From contig NZ_JAFLWA010000010.1 of assembly GCF_017316125.1 (NCBI RefSeq), positions 1-64,000 on the forward strand: a stretch of DNA of 64,000 nt, given 5' to 3'. The DNA comes from Enterococcus sp. DIV0660C (GTDB lineage Bacteria > Bacillota > Bacilli > Lactobacillales > Enterococcaceae). The position numbers were made by a program, and so were the translations under genes. Shown one piece after another: positions 44,474-55,604 of this stretch. A model generated the notes under the pieces. The model was not told where the DNA came from. It saw nothing but the letters and a program-made list of their open reading frames with translations, and did not search any database. Position 1 is the stretch's first letter; every line of letters begins with the position of its first letter.

Positions 44474-47143
44474 ATGATAAACTTAAAACAACTTAATAGA
44501 AATTTGGTGAAAAATAAAATGAAAAAAAATTACAAACTATTCTTCAAAGAAAATTGGCCATATATGGTTGCTAGCTTTTTCATTCCACTAATTATTCTGG
44601 CACTTATTTATTTAAGCATCGGAATTTATCCTGGTAGTAGCAGAAGTATTTTAGCAAGTGATGCATTCTCACAATTTTCGAATTTCCATGCCAGCTTCCG
44701 AAATATGCTTTTAGGAAAACAAAGTATTTTCTATACATGGAATGCTTCATTGGGATTAAACTATTTATCCCTAATCTCCTACTATCTTGGAGGAATTTTT
44801 ACACCCTTAGTCTTCCTTTTTCCAAATCAGTACATGCCTGATGCACTTTACTTTTTAACTTTGATCAAAGTAGCTAGTGCGGGTTTAGCTTTTTGGTTTT
44901 TAGGAAGAACATTTAAAATCCCACACTGGGGCCAAGTGGCACTTAGTATCAGTTATGCGTTGATTTCTTTTATCACAGCACACTCAGAAATCATTATGTG
45001 GTTAGATGCTTTCGTCTATCTACCGCTAATCATTTTAGGTATTCATCGCGTGATGGATTTGAAAAAGCCTCTTGTTTTATTTGTTAGCTACTTATTATTA
45101 TTTTTATCTAGCTTTTATATGGGCTTCATGATTGGCGTTTTCTCTTTTCTTTATTTCTTAGCGAGACTTTTTACCAATTGGTCCAAATACAAAAAAACTA
45201 TTCTACCTTACGGGATTACTTCGTTATTAGCTGGTGGTGCATCAATGATTATCATCTTACCCGCTATAATTGATTTACGATCTAATGGTGAGGAACTGAG
45301 CCAAATAACTACCTTAAAAACGGAAGCAACTTCCTTCTTGGATTTAGCGATGAAAAACATGATCGGTGTCTATGACACAACGAAATACGGATCGATTCCA
45401 TTTGTCTACGCGGGATTGTTTCCACTAGTTCTTTGTATTTTTTACTTTGTTAGTCGAAAAATCAAATTAAAAAATAAACTTTTGTTTGGAAGTTTGTTCA
45501 TAATTTTAATTGCAAGTTTCTATCTTGTCCCCTTAAATTTATTCTGGCACGGGATGCACGCACCTAATATGTTCTTATTCCGCTATGCCTACTTGTTTTC
45601 TTTTCTGGTCATTTTGCTTGCCGGTTATGGTTGGGAAAAGTTAGAACAGAACGATCACGGACTTTTTGTTGGTATCACACTCATATTAGCTGCCATCTTC
45701 TCCATTTCTTGGGCGCTTAAACCAGCTGAAAGCTACACATATGTAACGTCAACATCCTTTATTTTAACAATCGTCTTTTTGATTCTTTATGCGATTGCTG
45801 TTGGATTTTTCCAACTCAAAAAGATTCCTATGAAACATTTAAGTATTTTATTATTGCTTCTAATGTCTTCTGAGGCAGTAGTCAATACGAATAGCATGAT
45901 TCACGGCATTTTAGATGATTGGAACTATGCTTCACGCAGTTTATTTACAGATCCTTATCCAAATATTCAAGAGTTAGTCCAAAAAACTAAGAAAGAATCT
46001 GACACATTTTATCGGTTAGAAAATTTAGATCCTGTTTCTGCCAATGATTCATTAAACTATGGTTATAGTGGCATCAGTATGTTTTCTTCAATCCGTAATC
46101 GTAACTCTTCTTCTTATCTTGACCGACTTGGCTTTCGTTCTCGCGGTACCAATTTAAATATCCGTTATGCAAATAATACATTGCTAATGGATGGATTTAC
46201 TGGTATTAAATATAACATCAGCAAAAATGGAAATACTTTCAGCAAATACGGCTTCAATCAAGTTGGACAAAGTGGTGATTACACACTATATGAAAATATC
46301 AATGCTCTACCTCTTGCTTTCACTGCTCCATTGACAGTCGATGATATCGAACAACCAGCAACTGATAATTTAACGAGTCAGACAAACTTAATCAATGAAC
46401 TTTCCGGTTTACAAGAAGAGTATTACTCGTTCTACAAACCTACATTGAAAAAACAAACAAATACGAAAATCACTAATACAACAACTGGTGTCACTTATTC
46501 TGAAATAACCGACAATCAAGCAAAAGAATTGACTTGGGAAGTCCAAGTTCCTGCAAATACACAGGCTTATTTAAGCTTATTCCCAACAAATTATGCCCAG
46601 TTGGAAAGCTCTAGTGCAACTATTACAGTAAATGGAACTTCAAGACAAACTCAAATTAATATCTCTGGTCAATATTATGATTTAGGCTACTATCCTACTG
46701 ATACTACAGTAACTTTTACAACTAGTTTTTATGGAACAAAAGAAGTGAGCTTCATGGAACCAGAAGTTCTTGGACTAAATATTATTGCCTATCAAGCTGC
46801 TATGAATCAGATTAAAAATAAAGGTGTTGATCTGACCACTTCAGGTCACAAAGCAACTGGCACAGTCAATTCAAACCAAGACAGCATGCTTGTGACAACC
46901 ATTCCTTATGATGAAGGTTGGCAAGCAAAAGTTGACGGAAAAGCTGTAACTATTGAAAGCTTCCAAGATGCTTTTGTAATGATCAAAGTTCCAAAAGGCA
47001 AACACACAATTACTTTTAGTTACTTACCAAAAGGATTTAAGCTTGGCAGTATGCTATTCGTCATTTGCATCTTACTTTTTGCTCTGTATTCTTATCTTTT
47101 AAGTCGAAAAAGAATTTTAGACGGCACAGATTCCCTCAATTAA
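44474..47143 (+). CDS. yfhO: YfhO family membrane glycosyltransferase-like protein
   Basis: This protein of about 889 aa has roughly a dozen hydrophobic helices in the first 500 residues and one more near the C-terminus. In between is a large extracytoplasmic beta-rich domain (about 520-840). It carries the YfhO-family landmarks SIGIYPGSSRSILASDAFSQ and YTWNASLGLNYLSLISYYLGG. Bacillus YfhO is linked to glycosylation of lipoteichoic acid using undecaprenyl-linked sugar. The start at 44474 has GGTGGAG 11 bp upstream; an ATG at 44519 (MKKNYKLF) fits family N-termini as well. Confidence 0.88.
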   Translation: MINLKQLNRNLVKNKMKKNYKLFFKENWPYMVASFFIPLIILALIYLSIGIYPGSSRSILASDAFSQFSNFHASFRNMLLGKQSIFYTWNASLGLNYLSLISYYLGGIFTPLVFLFPNQYMPDALYFLTLIKVASAGLAFWFLGRTFKIPHWGQVALSISYALISFITAHSEIIMWLDAFVYLPLIILGIHRVMDLKKPLVLFVSYLLLFLSSFYMGFMIGVFSFLYFLARLFTNWSKYKKTILPYGITSLLAGGASMIIILPAIIDLRSNGEELSQITTLKTEATSFLDLAMKNMIGVYDTTKYGSIPFVYAGLFPLVLCIFYFVSRKIKLKNKLLFGSLFIILIASFYLVPLNLFWHGMHAPNMFLFRYAYLFSFLVILLAGYGWEKLEQNDHGLFVGITLILAAIFSISWALKPAESYTYVTSTSFILTIVFLILYAIAVGFFQLKKIPMKHLSILLLLLMSSEAVVNTNSMIHGILDDWNYASRSLFTDPYPNIQELVQKTKKESDTFYRLENLDPVSANDSLNYGYSGISMFSSIRNRNSSSYLDRLGFRSRGTNLNIRYANNTLLMDGFTGIKYNISKNGNTFSKYGFNQVGQSGDYTLYENINALPLAFTAPLTVDDIEQPATDNLTSQTNLINELSGLQEEYYSFYKPTLKKQTNTKITNTTTGVTYSEITDNQAKELTWEVQVPANTQAYLSLFPTNYAQLESSSATITVNGTSRQTQINISGQYYDLGYYPTDTTVTFTTSFYGTKEVSFMEPEVLGLNIIAYQAAMNQIKNKGVDLTTSGHKATGTVNSNQDSMLVTTIPYDEGWQAKVDGKAVTIESFQDAFVMIKVPKGKHTITFSYLPKGFKLGSMLFVICILLFALYSYLLSRKRILDGTDSLN

Positions 47144-47155
47144 ATGTTTTAGACG

Positions 47156-47194
47156 AAAAAAGCACTCCAACTAAAGTAGTTGGTGTGCTTTTTT
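47156..47194 (+). terminator. yfhO terminator
   Basis: AAAAAAGCACTCCAACT (47156-47172) pairs with AGTTGGTGTGCTTTTTT (47178-47194) with one wobble pair. T/A runs on both sides may also stop truA transcripts from the other strand. Confidence 0.9.
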
Positions 47195-47230
47195 GCACTC
47201 TAATGGCTATTTAACGAAGTATCATACTAT

Positions 47231-47977
47231 TTATTTATATTTCACCTCATACAAGTATAAACCCTCTGGATATGCCGTTGGACCTGCTAAATTACGATCT
47301 TTTTTTTCGATAATTTCTGGAATTGCATCTTCCGGTATACGACCATTCCCAATTTTCAATAAAGTACCCACCAAAATACGAATCATTTTGTACAGAAACC
47401 CGTTTCCTCTAAATGTAAACAACAATTCATCTCCTGTATCATTTACTTGCATTGTTGCTTCATAAATTGTCCGTGTTTTATCTTCAATTGAACTACCTGC
47501 AGCACAAAACGAAGTAAAGTCATGCGTACCAAGCAAGTCTGGCAAAGCTCGTTCAATCTTCTTCAAATCTAATGGATAAGGGTAATAACTCGCGTAATGT
47601 CGACGGAACGGACTTCTCGGCTTGCCGATATCTACTCGAAATTGATACGTTTTTTCATGAACCATATAGCGCGCATGAAAATCTTCCGCAACAAGTTCCA
47701 CTTCTTTAACTGCAATATCTTCTGGCGATTGAGTATCCAAAGCAAATCGCATACGTTCTAAAGGCCGTTCTTGCGGATAATCAAAGTGAATAACTTGTCC
47801 AACTGCATGAACACCAGAATCTGTTCGACCAGAACCAAAAACAGTAATAGTTTGTCCATTCGCCATTTTTTTTAATGTTTTTTCCAACTCATCTTGAACA
47901 GTTCGACCATTTGGTTGCTTTTGAAAACCATGAAAATTTGTACCATCGTACGCAATGATTGCTTTGTAACGTACCAT
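47231..47977 (-). CDS. truA: tRNA pseudouridine synthase A
   Basis: This 248-aa enzyme isomerises uridines 38-40 of the tRNA anticodon arm. The catalytic Asp is in G-R-T-D-S-G-V-H-A (about residue 53), with the N-terminal [12 protein letters not shown] motif and the C-terminal [12 protein letters not shown]. The start is the ATG after AAGGAGAG; 16 upstream codons would cross the terminator and are rejected. It is last after ecfA1-ecfA2-ecfT, the standard Firmicutes order, but separated by a hairpin terminator. Confidence 0.97.
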   Translation of the reverse strand: MVRYKAIIAYDGTNFHGFQKQPNGRTVQDELEKTLKKMANGQTITVFGSGRTDSGVHAVGQVIHFDYPQERPLERMRFALDTQSPEDIAVKEVELVAEDFHARYMVHEKTYQFRVDIGKPRSPFRRHYASYYPYPLDLKKIERALPDLLGTHDFTSFCAAGSSIEDKTRTIYEATMQVNDTGDELLFTFRGNGFLYKMIRILVGTLLKIGNGRIPEDAIPEIIEKKDRNLAGPTAYPEGLYLYEVKYK

Positions 47978-48000
47978 TTTTTCTCTCCTTATCTTTCCAT

Positions 48001-48041
48001 AAAAAAGAGGCTGTGACATCGTCACGGCGCCTCTCTTTTTT
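48001..48041 (-). terminator. Terminator between ecfT and truA
   Basis: AAAGAGGCTGTGAC pairs across a 3-nt loop with GTCACGGCGCCTCTTT-like sequence (arms about 48004-48017 and 48021-48036, two interruptions). Us follow on the minus strand. Partial read-through to truA is likely. Confidence 0.8.
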
Positions 48042-48069
48042 CATATAATAATCAATTTACTAATTTTTA

Positions 48070-48867
48070 TCAACCACGTAATACCACTAAAATGACTGTT
48101 AATAGAGCAAAAGCGCCCATAACCATCGTATCTTGGTTGTGCCAATGAAGCATCCGATACTTCGTACGCCCTTCACCGCCTCGATAACCTCGTGCCTCCA
48201 TAGCAGTTGCTAAATCTTCCGCTCGATTAAAGCTACTTACAAATAAAGGAATCAATAAAGGAATAATGGCCTTCATTTTTTGAACTAAGTTACCTTCACC
48301 GAAATCAACACCACGTGCACGTTGCGCATTCATAATTTTTTCTGTCTCATCCATCAATGTTGGCACAAAACGTAATGCAATAGACAACATCAGTGAGATT
48401 TCATGGACGGGAAAACGAACAACTTTTAGCGGACGCAATAAATATTCAATTGCATCAGATAATTCTAAAGGTGGGGTTGTCAAAGTAAGTAATGTTGACA
48501 TAAAAATAATCAAAACAAATCGGCAAAAAATGAAAATGCCATTCAATACACCATATTGGGTGATATTAAAAATTCCCCAATGCCAATAAACTTCGCCACC
48601 ACTTGTAAATAAAACTTGTAGTGCTACAGTAAATAAAATTAACCAAATCAATGGGCGAATGCCACGAATGAAAAATTTCATGTCCACTTTTGATAATGAA
48701 ACAGCGAATAAAGTAAACACCGCTAGAAGAAGATATGTTTGCCAATTATTTGCTAAAAAAATAATCCCAATAAAATAAAAACTAGCTAATAACTTTGCTC
48801 GAGGGTCTAATCTGTGAATGAATGAATCCCCTGGCATGTACCGTCCGAAAATCAATTTATTCATCAT
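48070..48867 (-). CDS. ecfT: ECF transporter transmembrane protein EcfT
   Basis: This 265-aa scaffold membrane protein has about five or six hydrophobic helices and the two Ala-Arg-Gly coupling motifs (QRARGVDFG about 165 and MEARGYRGG about 210) that dock onto EcfA1/A2. It energises many S-components, among which BioY (9298) and QueT (10559) are encoded in this window. The start ATG at 48867 has GGGGGAATT upstream and overlaps the ecfA2 end by 11 bp. Confidence 0.96.
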   Translation of the reverse strand: MMNKLIFGRYMPGDSFIHRLDPRAKLLASFYFIGIIFLANNWQTYLLLAVFTLFAVSLSKVDMKFFIRGIRPLIWLILFTVALQVLFTSGGEVYWHWGIFNITQYGVLNGIFIFCRFVLIIFMSTLLTLTTPPLELSDAIEYLLRPLKVVRFPVHEISLMLSIALRFVPTLMDETEKIMNAQRARGVDFGEGNLVQKMKAIIPLLIPLFVSSFNRAEDLATAMEARGYRGGEGRTKYRMLHWHNQDTMVMGAFALLTVILVVLRG

Positions 48868-49726
48868 GAGCAATTCCCCCAGACAAACGTACAATTTCGT
48901 CTGCTAATTCCTCAGCTGTTAAAGGTATTTCAGACATTCTAATTCCTTTTTCACTCAATAATTCAGCAAATTCCGTTGCAGTAGGCACACCTAATTGTTT
49001 TTCTTTTAACCAATTTAAATCTTGAAAGACTTCTCTCGGTTCACCATTCTTAACGATTTTCCCTTTTTCTAAAACATAAACAAAGTCAGCATAGTTAGCC
49101 ACATCATCCATTAAGTGAGTAACCAATACAATAGTAATATTTTGTTCTTTATGAAGCCGCCAAAACATCTCCATCATTTCTTTTCTTCCTTGAGGATCCA
49201 ACCCTGCAGTTGGTTCATCTAAAACTAACACTTCAGGTTTCATTGCAAGAACTCCTGCAATAGCAACCCGACGCATTTGTCCACCAGATAGTTCAAAAGG
49301 TGATCGATTCAAATATGTTTCATCTAAGCCAACTTGAATCAATGCTGCCTTAGCAATTTCTAAAGCTTCTTCTTCCCCTACACCAAAGTTTTTTGGTCCA
49401 AATGCGATATCTCTAGCAACTGTTTCTTCAAATAATTGCGCTTCTGGAAACTGGAACACAATGCCCACTTTTTTACGAATTGGTTTTAGATTCTTGTTAT
49501 CAGTTTCCGGAGTTATTTTTCGATCACCAATTTGTACAAAACCACTGGTTGGTTTAACCAAAGCATTCAAGTGTTGTAATAATGTCGACTTTCCACTTCC
49601 TGTGTGCCCGACCAAAGCAGTATAACTTCCTTCTTTGATTAACAGATCAATGTCAAATAATGCTCTTTGTTCAAATGGTGTATTTGGTTGATAAGTAAAG
49701 TTTACTTTCTCAAAATGGATGTCCAT
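48857..49726 (-). CDS. ecfA2: ECF transporter ATPase EcfA2
   Basis: This 289-aa ATPase has Walker [10 protein letters not shown] (about 40-48), Q-loop FPEAQLFE, signature LSGGQMRR (about 142) and Walker [16 protein letters not shown]-x-Q-L-F-E and the C-terminal coupling domain mark the EcfA2 (CbiO2) type. Start is the ATG at 49724-49726; the gene overlaps ecfA1 by 25 bp. Confidence 0.96.
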   Translation of the reverse strand: MDIHFEKVNFTYQPNTPFEQRALFDIDLLIKEGSYTALVGHTGSGKSTLLQHLNALVKPTSGFVQIGDRKITPETDNKNLKPIRKKVGIVFQFPEAQLFEETVARDIAFGPKNFGVGEEEALEIAKAALIQVGLDETYLNRSPFELSGGQMRRVAIAGVLAMKPEVLVLDEPTAGLDPQGRKEMMEMFWRLHKEQNITIVLVTHLMDDVANYADFVYVLEKGKIVKNGEPREVFQDLNWLKEKQLGVPTATEFAELLSEKGIRMSEIPLTAEELADEIVRLSGGIAHDE

Positions 49727-50541
49727 AACCAATTCACCATCCTTTCTTCTGTCATATATTCATCAGGAACATCTATCCCACGCTCTTTTAACGCGCTTTT
49801 TAACTTTTCTGGAAATGGTAAGTCTAATCCCAGACGAATCAAATCTGGACCAGCAGAAAATATTTCTTCCGGTGTCCCTTCGCCAACTAGTTCTCCTTCA
49901 CGCATGACTAAAATACGATTTGCATTTGCAGCTTCGTCAATATCATGTGTAATAGAAATGACAGTTAATTGACTTTCTTCTTTAATTTTTTTGATAGTTG
50001 AAATAACTTCTTCTCGACCTTCAGGATCAAGCATGCTAGTTGCTTCATCTAAAATAATAATATCTGGTCGTAAAGCAACTACACCAGCAATTGCTACACG
50101 TTGTTTTTGTCCACCAGATAAGCGAGCGGGTTCTCGAGTTGCAAATTCGCTCATACGAACTTTTTCTAACGCATCTTTTACACGTACGAGCATTTCTTCG
50201 CGAGGAATACCTTGATTTTCCAAGCCAAAAGCAACATCATCTTCCACAGTTGAACCAACAAATTGATTATCTGGATTTTGAAACACCATTCCAACCATTT
50301 GCCGAATCGTCCAAATATTTTCTTCGTTAAGTGTTTGCTGTTCTACTGCTACTGTACCAGATTCTGGTAAAATCAAACCATTAATCGTTTTAGCAAGAGT
50401 CGATTTTCCAGAACCATTGTGCCCAATAATTGCAACCCATTCTCCTTTGTTAATTGTAAATGAGACATCTTTTAATGCTGGTCGAAGGTCATCAGGCTGA
50501 TATGTGTAATTTATATGTTTCAAATCAATAATTGGCTCCAT
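49702..50541 (-). CDS. ecfA1: ECF transporter ATPase EcfA1
   Basis: This 279-aa ATPase has Walker [10 protein letters not shown] (about 39-47), the Q-loop [10 protein letters not shown] typical of EcfA1 (CbiO1), signature RLSGGQKQR and Walker [13 protein letters not shown]. It forms the heterodimer with EcfA2. It is first of the ECF genes, 271 bp after rplQ, with AAGGAGTAAGC before its ATG. Confidence 0.96.
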   Translation of the reverse strand: MEPIIDLKHINYTYQPDDLRPALKDVSFTINKGEWVAIIGHNGSGKSTLAKTINGLILPESGTVAVEQQTLNEENIWTIRQMVGMVFQNPDNQFVGSTVEDDVAFGLENQGIPREEMLVRVKDALEKVRMSEFATREPARLSGGQKQRVAIAGVVALRPDIIILDEATSMLDPEGREEVISTIKKIKEESQLTVISITHDIDEAANANRILVMREGELVGEGTPEEIFSAGPDLIRLGLDLPFPEKLKSALKERGIDVPDEYMTEERMVNWLWTSILRK

Positions 50542-50624
50542 GCTTACTCCTTCTTCATCCTAAAGTTCTTTCTAACACTATCAAAAAAAAACTAAATTTT
50601 CAATTATTTATTGTTTGAATAAAA

Positions 50625-50800
50625 TGTTTTTTTGTACCTTCAATCAAACGTGTCAAGACAGTTAATTGAAGGTACAAAAAAACACTTTATGATGAGTGCA
50701 TACTCCCCAAGCTAAAAACTTGGGGAGTAGCGCTGAGCTAGACTCGGAGCAAAGCTCCAACATCATAACACTCTAAAAGAATCATCTATAAAGTGATGTT
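50625..50800. repeat. Multi-hairpin intergenic element between ecfA1 and rplQ
   Basis: Four nested or adjacent stems occur in 176 bp: 19-bp arms 50626-50644/50665-50683; 11-bp TACTCCCCAAG/CTTGGGGAGTA (50701-50711/50719-50729); GGAGC/GCTCC (50746-50750/50754-50758); and an outer TTATGATG/CATCATAA (50687-50694/50761-50768) enclosing the previous two. AACATCA (50759-50765) can instead pair with TGATGTT (50794-50800). No U-run follows any stem, so it is not a classical terminator. It could be a mobile hairpin remnant or a regulatory RNA. Confidence 0.55.
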
Positions 50801-50812
50801 ATTAGTGTGATT

Positions 50813-51193
50813 TTAGACAAGTTCTAAGATAACCATTGGTGCACCATCACCGCGTCTTGGTTCTGTTTTCAAGATACGAGTGTAGCCACCTTGACGTTCT
50901 GCATAACGAGGTGCAATGTCATTGAATAATTTTTGTAAAGCTGATTCAATAACGATGTCTTCGTTTTCTTCGCGCACGCTAGCAACTTCATTACGTACAA
51001 AAGTAGCCGCTTGACGACGAGCATGCAAATCTCCACGCTTACCTAAAGTGATCATTTTTTCTGCAGTTGAGCGAACTTCTTTCGCACGAGCTTCAGTTGT
51101 CACAATACGTTCGTTGATTAATAAATCAGTTGTTAAATCACGCAACATCGCTTTACGTTGGCTAGATGTGCGTCCTAGTTTACGATAACTCAC
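50813..51193 (-). CDS. rplQ: 50S ribosomal protein L17
   Basis: This 126-aa L17 starts [23 protein letters not shown] and ends in MVILELV. It is the final gene of the alpha operon after rpoA. No convincing intrinsic terminator follows, so transcription may continue into the ECF genes. Confidence 0.97.
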   Translation of the reverse strand: MSYRKLGRTSSQRKAMLRDLTTDLLINERIVTTEARAKEVRSTAEKMITLGKRGDLHARRQAATFVRNEVASVREENEDIVIESALQKLFNDIAPRYAERQGGYTRILKTEPRRGDGAPMVILELV

Positions 51194-51220
51194 GTTGGTT
51201 TCCCTCCTTCGTAAAAGGTT

Positions 51221-52159
51221 TTAATCTTCTTTACGTAAACCTAAACCTAAGTCATGCAATTTTGCCTTAACTTCTTCCAATGATTTACGACCCAAGTTAC
51301 GGACTTTAATCATTTCTGGCTCAGATTTATTCGTAAGTTCTTGTACAGTATTAATTCCTGCACGTTTCAAACAATTATAAGAGCGAACAGATAAGTCTAA
51401 TTCTTCAATTGTCATTTCTAACATTTTTTCTTTTTGTGTTTCTTCTTTTTCGACCATGATTTCAGCATTTTTTGCTTCATCAGTTAAGTTCACAAAAATA
51501 TCTAAATGTTCCGTCATGATTTTCGCAGATAAACTCATTGCTTCCAATGGTTCAATCGAACCATCTGTCCAAATCTCCATCGTCAATTTATCAAAATCTT
51601 CACGGTGTCCAACACGTGTGTTTTCTACTTGGTAGTTTACACGACGAACTGGTGTGTAGATTGAATCGACTGGAAGAACACCGATTGGCATATCTTCTTT
51701 TTTATTTTCATCTGCTTGAACATAACCACGTCCAGGTTTCACAGTTAAGCGAGCATGGAACGTAGCTCCTTCAGAGACACTACAGATATACATATCTTTG
51801 TTCAGAATCTCTACATCACTATCAACGATAATATCGCCAGCAGTTACTGTAGCAGGTCCGGTAATATCGATTTCAAGGGTTTTTTCTTCTTGGCCATACA
51901 TTTTAAGCGCTAAGCCTTTAATGTTCAAGATGATTTGAGTGACGTCTTCTCTAACACCTTTAATAGTAGAGAATTCATGCAGTACACCATCGATTTGAAT
52001 ATTAGTGATGGCAGCACCTGGCAAAGAAGATAATAAAATACGACGTAGGGAATTCCCTAAAGTAGTCCCATACCCTCTTTCAAGAGGTTCAACGATGAAC
52101 TTGCCATAATCTTTTTCTTCATCAATTTTTGCGATTCTTGGTTTTTCGAACTCAATCAT
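51221..52159 (-). CDS. rpoA: RNA polymerase alpha subunit
   Basis: This 312-aa alpha subunit has an N-terminal dimerisation domain ([20 protein letters not shown] at about 30-49) and the C-terminal domain (about 245-310) with [17 protein letters not shown] for UP-element and activator contacts. Length is typical. The start is the ATG at 52157-52159 after AAAGGGG; the 14-codon upstream extension is dropped. Confidence 0.98.
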   Translation of the reverse strand: MIEFEKPRIAKIDEEKDYGKFIVEPLERGYGTTLGNSLRRILLSSLPGAAITNIQIDGVLHEFSTIKGVREDVTQIILNIKGLALKMYGQEEKTLEIDITGPATVTAGDIIVDSDVEILNKDMYICSVSEGATFHARLTVKPGRGYVQADENKKEDMPIGVLPVDSIYTPVRRVNYQVENTRVGHREDFDKLTMEIWTDGSIEPLEAMSLSAKIMTEHLDIFVNLTDEAKNAEIMVEKEETQKEKMLEMTIEELDLSVRSYNCLKRAGINTVQELTNKSEPEMIKVRNLGRKSLEEVKAKLHDLGLGLRKED

Positions 52160-52238
52160 TCTTATCTTTACCCCTTTCAAAACGAAAAGTGTCTTGTTCA
52201 ATGACGTTACTATAGAAACTCAAAATGAGCGGCACTCA

Positions 52239-52628
52239 TTAAACACGACGGCGTTTTGGAGGGCGGGCACCATTATGAGGAACTGGAGTCACGTCACGAA
52301 TTGCAGTCACTTCTAAACCTGTTGCTTGTAATGAACGAATTGCTGCTTCACGTCCAGAACCAGGTCCTTTAACTGTTACTTCAACAGTTTTTAATCCGTG
52401 TTCCATTGCTGCTTTAGTAGCAGTTTCTGCTGCCATTTGAGCGGCAAAAGGAGTTGATTTTTTGCTTCCTTTGAAACCTAATGAACCAGCTGATGACCAC
52501 GCTAATGCATTTCCGTGAGTATCAGTGATCATGATGATTGTGTTGTTGAAAGTAGAGTGGATATGTGCAATCCCTGCTTCTACATTCTTTTTCACACGGC
52601 GTTTACGATTCACTTTTTTTGCTGCCAT
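52239..52628 (-). CDS. rpsK: 30S ribosomal protein S11
   Basis: This 129-aa S11 has the central [17 protein letters not shown] and the C-terminal [13 protein letters not shown]. It sits in the platform of the 30S subunit near the E site. It follows rpsM by 27 bp. Confidence 0.98.
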   Translation of the reverse strand: MAAKKVNRKRRVKKNVEAGIAHIHSTFNNTIIMITDTHGNALAWSSAGSLGFKGSKKSTPFAAQMAAETATKAAMEHGLKTVEVTVKGPGSGREAAIRSLQATGLEVTAIRDVTPVPHNGARPPKRRRV

Positions 52629-52655
52629 GAAGTTCTAACCTCCTTCACTTAAGAA

Positions 52656-53021
52656 TTATTTTTTCTTGCCAGCGATAGAACGAGCTGGACCTTTACGAGT
52701 ACGTGCATTGTTTTTTGTGTTTTGTCCACGAACTGGCAAACCACGACGGTGACGGATACCACGGTATGAACCGATTTCCATCAAACGTTTGATGTTTAAG
52801 TTTACTTCACGACGAAGGTCACCTTCAACTTTTAATTTGTCAACTTCAGCACGGATAGCATCTGTTTGTTCATTCGTTAAATCACGAACACGAACATCTT
52901 CAGATACACCAGCATCAGCCAAGATTTTTTGAGCAGTAGTGTTACCAATACCATAGATATAAGTAAGTGAAACTACTACACGTTTATCACGAGGAATATC
53001 TACTCCTGCAATACGAGCCAT
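52656..53021 (-). CDS. rpsM: 30S ribosomal protein S13
   Basis: This 121-aa S13 begins [14 protein letters not shown] and has the basic tail [18 protein letters not shown]. It contacts the 50S and P-site tRNA. It lies between rpmJ and rpsK. Confidence 0.98.
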   Translation of the reverse strand: MARIAGVDIPRDKRVVVSLTYIYGIGNTTAQKILADAGVSEDVRVRDLTNEQTDAIRAEVDKLKVEGDLRREVNLNIKRLMEIGSYRGIRHRRGLPVRGQNTKNNARTRKGPARSIAGKKK

Positions 53022-53038
53022 ACTTGTTACACCTCCAA

Positions 53039-53155
53039 TTATCCTTGACGTTGTTTATGTTTTGGATTTGCTGGGCAAATCACCATAACGCGTCCTTTAC
53101 GACGAATTACTTTACAATGTTCACACATTGGTTTTACTGATGGTCTTACTTTCAT
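53039..53155 (-). CDS. rpmJ: 50S ribosomal protein L36
   Basis: This 38-aa protein reads [20 protein letters not shown] and then [18 protein letters not shown]. Three Cys and a His (C-x2-C, C, H) form the zinc ribbon, so it is the C-plus form. It lies between infA and rpsM. GGAGG lies upstream of the ATG at 53153-53155. Confidence 0.97.
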   Translation of the reverse strand: MKVRPSVKPMCEHCKVIRRKGRVMVICPANPKHKQRQG

Positions 53156-53187
53156 GATAATACCTCCTGTAGTTTTACGGAGTACAA

Positions 53188-53406
53188 TTATTTAAAGCGA
53201 TAAGTGATACGGCCACGGCTTAAATCGTATGGAGACAATTCAACCGTTACTTTGTCACCAGGTAAGATACGGATATAATGCATACGAATTTTACCTGAAA
53301 CAGTAGCAAGAACTTGGTGTCCGTTTTCTAGTTCAACTTTAAACATTGCATTCGGCAAAGTTTCGACGACTGTACCTTCGACTTCAATCATATCTTCTTT
53401 TGCCAC
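53188..53406 (-). CDS. infA: Translation initiation factor IF-1
   Basis: This 72-aa OB-fold protein begins [20 protein letters not shown] and ends in [11 protein letters not shown], the exact family length. It blocks the A site during initiation. The start codon is GTG at 53404-53406 with AAGGAGG 8 bp upstream. It has its own promoter and a leader of about 115 nt, separating it from adk. Confidence 0.97.
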   Translation of the reverse strand: MAKEDMIEVEGTVVETLPNAMFKVELENGHQVLATVSGKIRMHYIRILPGDKVTVELSPYDLSRGRITYRFK

Positions 53407-53557
53407 GCACAGTACCTCCTTGTACTTGTTTCGCATTTTCACACGATAAAATGGCGGAAACTGCAGTTCCCACCTCAAAATTCTCAAAATGGATCATCTA
53501 GAGGAATCTCTAGAAGTCGGACTGACATATTCTATCATAATTTATTGAACTTTACAA
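53407..53557 (-). promoter_or_regulatory. infA promoter and leader with hairpins
   Basis: On the minus strand -35 TTGTAA (53552-53557) and -10 TAGAAT (53529-53534) are 17 bp apart, giving a start near 53522. The leader has a hairpin TCTAGAG/CTCTAGA (53497-53503 with 53508-53514, 4-nt loop) and a palindrome AACTGCAGTT (about 53458-53467). This internal promoter can feed infA-rpmJ-rpsM-rpsK-rpoA-rplQ. Confidence 0.65.
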
Positions 53558-53596
53558 GAGTAACTGCATAAAGCAAGTTGGCTACGGGCAATCATG

Positions 53597-54304
<708 letters not shown>

Positions 54305-54308
54305 TTAC

Positions 54309-55604
54309 TTATTCGATAAAGCCAACATACTTGCGTTTCAGCATTAAGCCTTCTAACTGTTTTGCAGTTTCTAAAGCTACACCAATAACAATCAGTAAGC
54401 TTGTACCACCTAACCCAATCGATTGTGGTAAATCCCAAATCATCTGAGCGATAATTGGTAATAAAGCCACAAGTCCAAGGAAGATTGCACCAACTGTACT
54501 CAATCTCATTAATAAGCTTGAGACATACTCCTCAGTCCCCTTACCAGGGCGCACGCTAGGTATATAACTTCCTTGTTTTTGTAAGTTCTCCGCTAATTTC
54601 TCAGGGTTAACTTGGACAAAAGCGTAGAAAAATGTAAATGCAATAATCAAAACAGTATAAATCGTTGCACCAGGCACCGTATTATAATTGAAAATTTGCA
54701 TCATGATTTTATACCAATTTTCAGACCCAAATCTACCACTTAATGCTTGTAAAACAGCATTAGGAGTAGCAATAAACGAACTAGCGAAAATAACCGGAAT
54801 AACACCAGCAGCATTTACTTTTAATGGTAAATAACTACTTGTTGGTGCACCTGCTACACGCTTCGTATATTGAATTGGAATCTTGCGTTCAGCTTGTTGG
54901 AAAAATGTTACAAATGTCACGATCAATAAAACCGCGATAAGTAAAACGGCAATAAAAATTGCAGATTTCCAAATATCAGAAGAATCAATATTTACAAAGT
55001 AATCTTCGTAAATTTCTTTGATACTATCAGGTAATCGAGAAATGATACCTGCGAAAATAATCATTGAAACGCCGTTTCCGATTCCCTTTTCTGTAATTTG
55101 CTCTCCTAACCATGTAACAAACATTGTACCGGCAGTTAAAATTAAACCTATCGTTACATATGTAGACACGTTTGGATTGCTTACAAAGCCTAATTGAGCG
55201 TATTGATTAAATCCAGCAGTAATCCCTACTGATTGAACAAAAGCCAAAACTAATGTTAAATAGCGAGTAGCTTGATTTAATTTCTTACGTCCAACTTCTC
55301 CTTGCTTCGACCATTCAACAAAACGAGGAACAATGTCCATTTGTAATAATTGAATGACGATTGAAGCAGTAATGTATGGCGAGACCCCCATTGAGAAAAT
55401 AGAAAAGTTTTGCATTGCACTACCACTTACCAAGTTCAACATGTTGAAAAATGGTAAAGAAGAAAGATTTTGTAATGTACTAGCATTCACGCCTGGTACC
55501 GTAATATGGGCACCCAGACGGAAAACAAATAGTACAAATACAGTAAAGAAAATTTTAGATCGAATGTCTCTTACTTTAAAAGCATCTTTTAATAGTTTAA
55601 ACAT
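54309..55604 (-). CDS. secY: Preprotein translocase subunit SecY
   Basis: This 431-aa channel has ten hydrophobic helices. It begins with KVRDIRSKIFFTVFVLFVFRLG and contains the plug/gate segment GVSPYITASIVIQLLQMDIVP and the cytoplasmic loop KRVAGAPTSSYLPLKVN. It is standard in the spc operon between rplO and adk and overlaps the rplO stop by 1 bp. Confidence 0.98.
   Translation of the reverse strand: MFKLLKDAFKVRDIRSKIFFTVFVLFVFRLGAHITVPGVNASTLQNLSSLPFFNMLNLVSGSAMQNFSIFSMGVSPYITASIVIQLLQMDIVPRFVEWSKQGEVGRKKLNQATRYLTLVLAFVQSVGITAGFNQYAQLGFVSNPNVSTYVTIGLILTAGTMFVTWLGEQITEKGIGNGVSMIIFAGIISRLPDSIKEIYEDYFVNIDSSDIWKSAIFIAVLLIAVLLIVTFVTFFQQAERKIPIQYTKRVAGAPTSSYLPLKVNAAGVIPVIFASSFIATPNAVLQALSGRFGSENWYKIMMQIFNYNTVPGATIYTVLIIAFTFFYAFVQVNPEKLAENLQKQGSYIPSVRPGKGTEEYVSSLLMRLSTVGAIFLGLVALLPIIAQMIWDLPQSIGLGGTSLLIVIGVALETAKQLEGLMLKRKYVGFIE

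Noticed and set aside
50626-50683. Calling the 19-bp inverted repeat the rplQ or alpha-operon terminator.
   Set aside because: The T-run is on the 5' arm and As on the 3' arm on either strand, the reverse of an intrinsic terminator.
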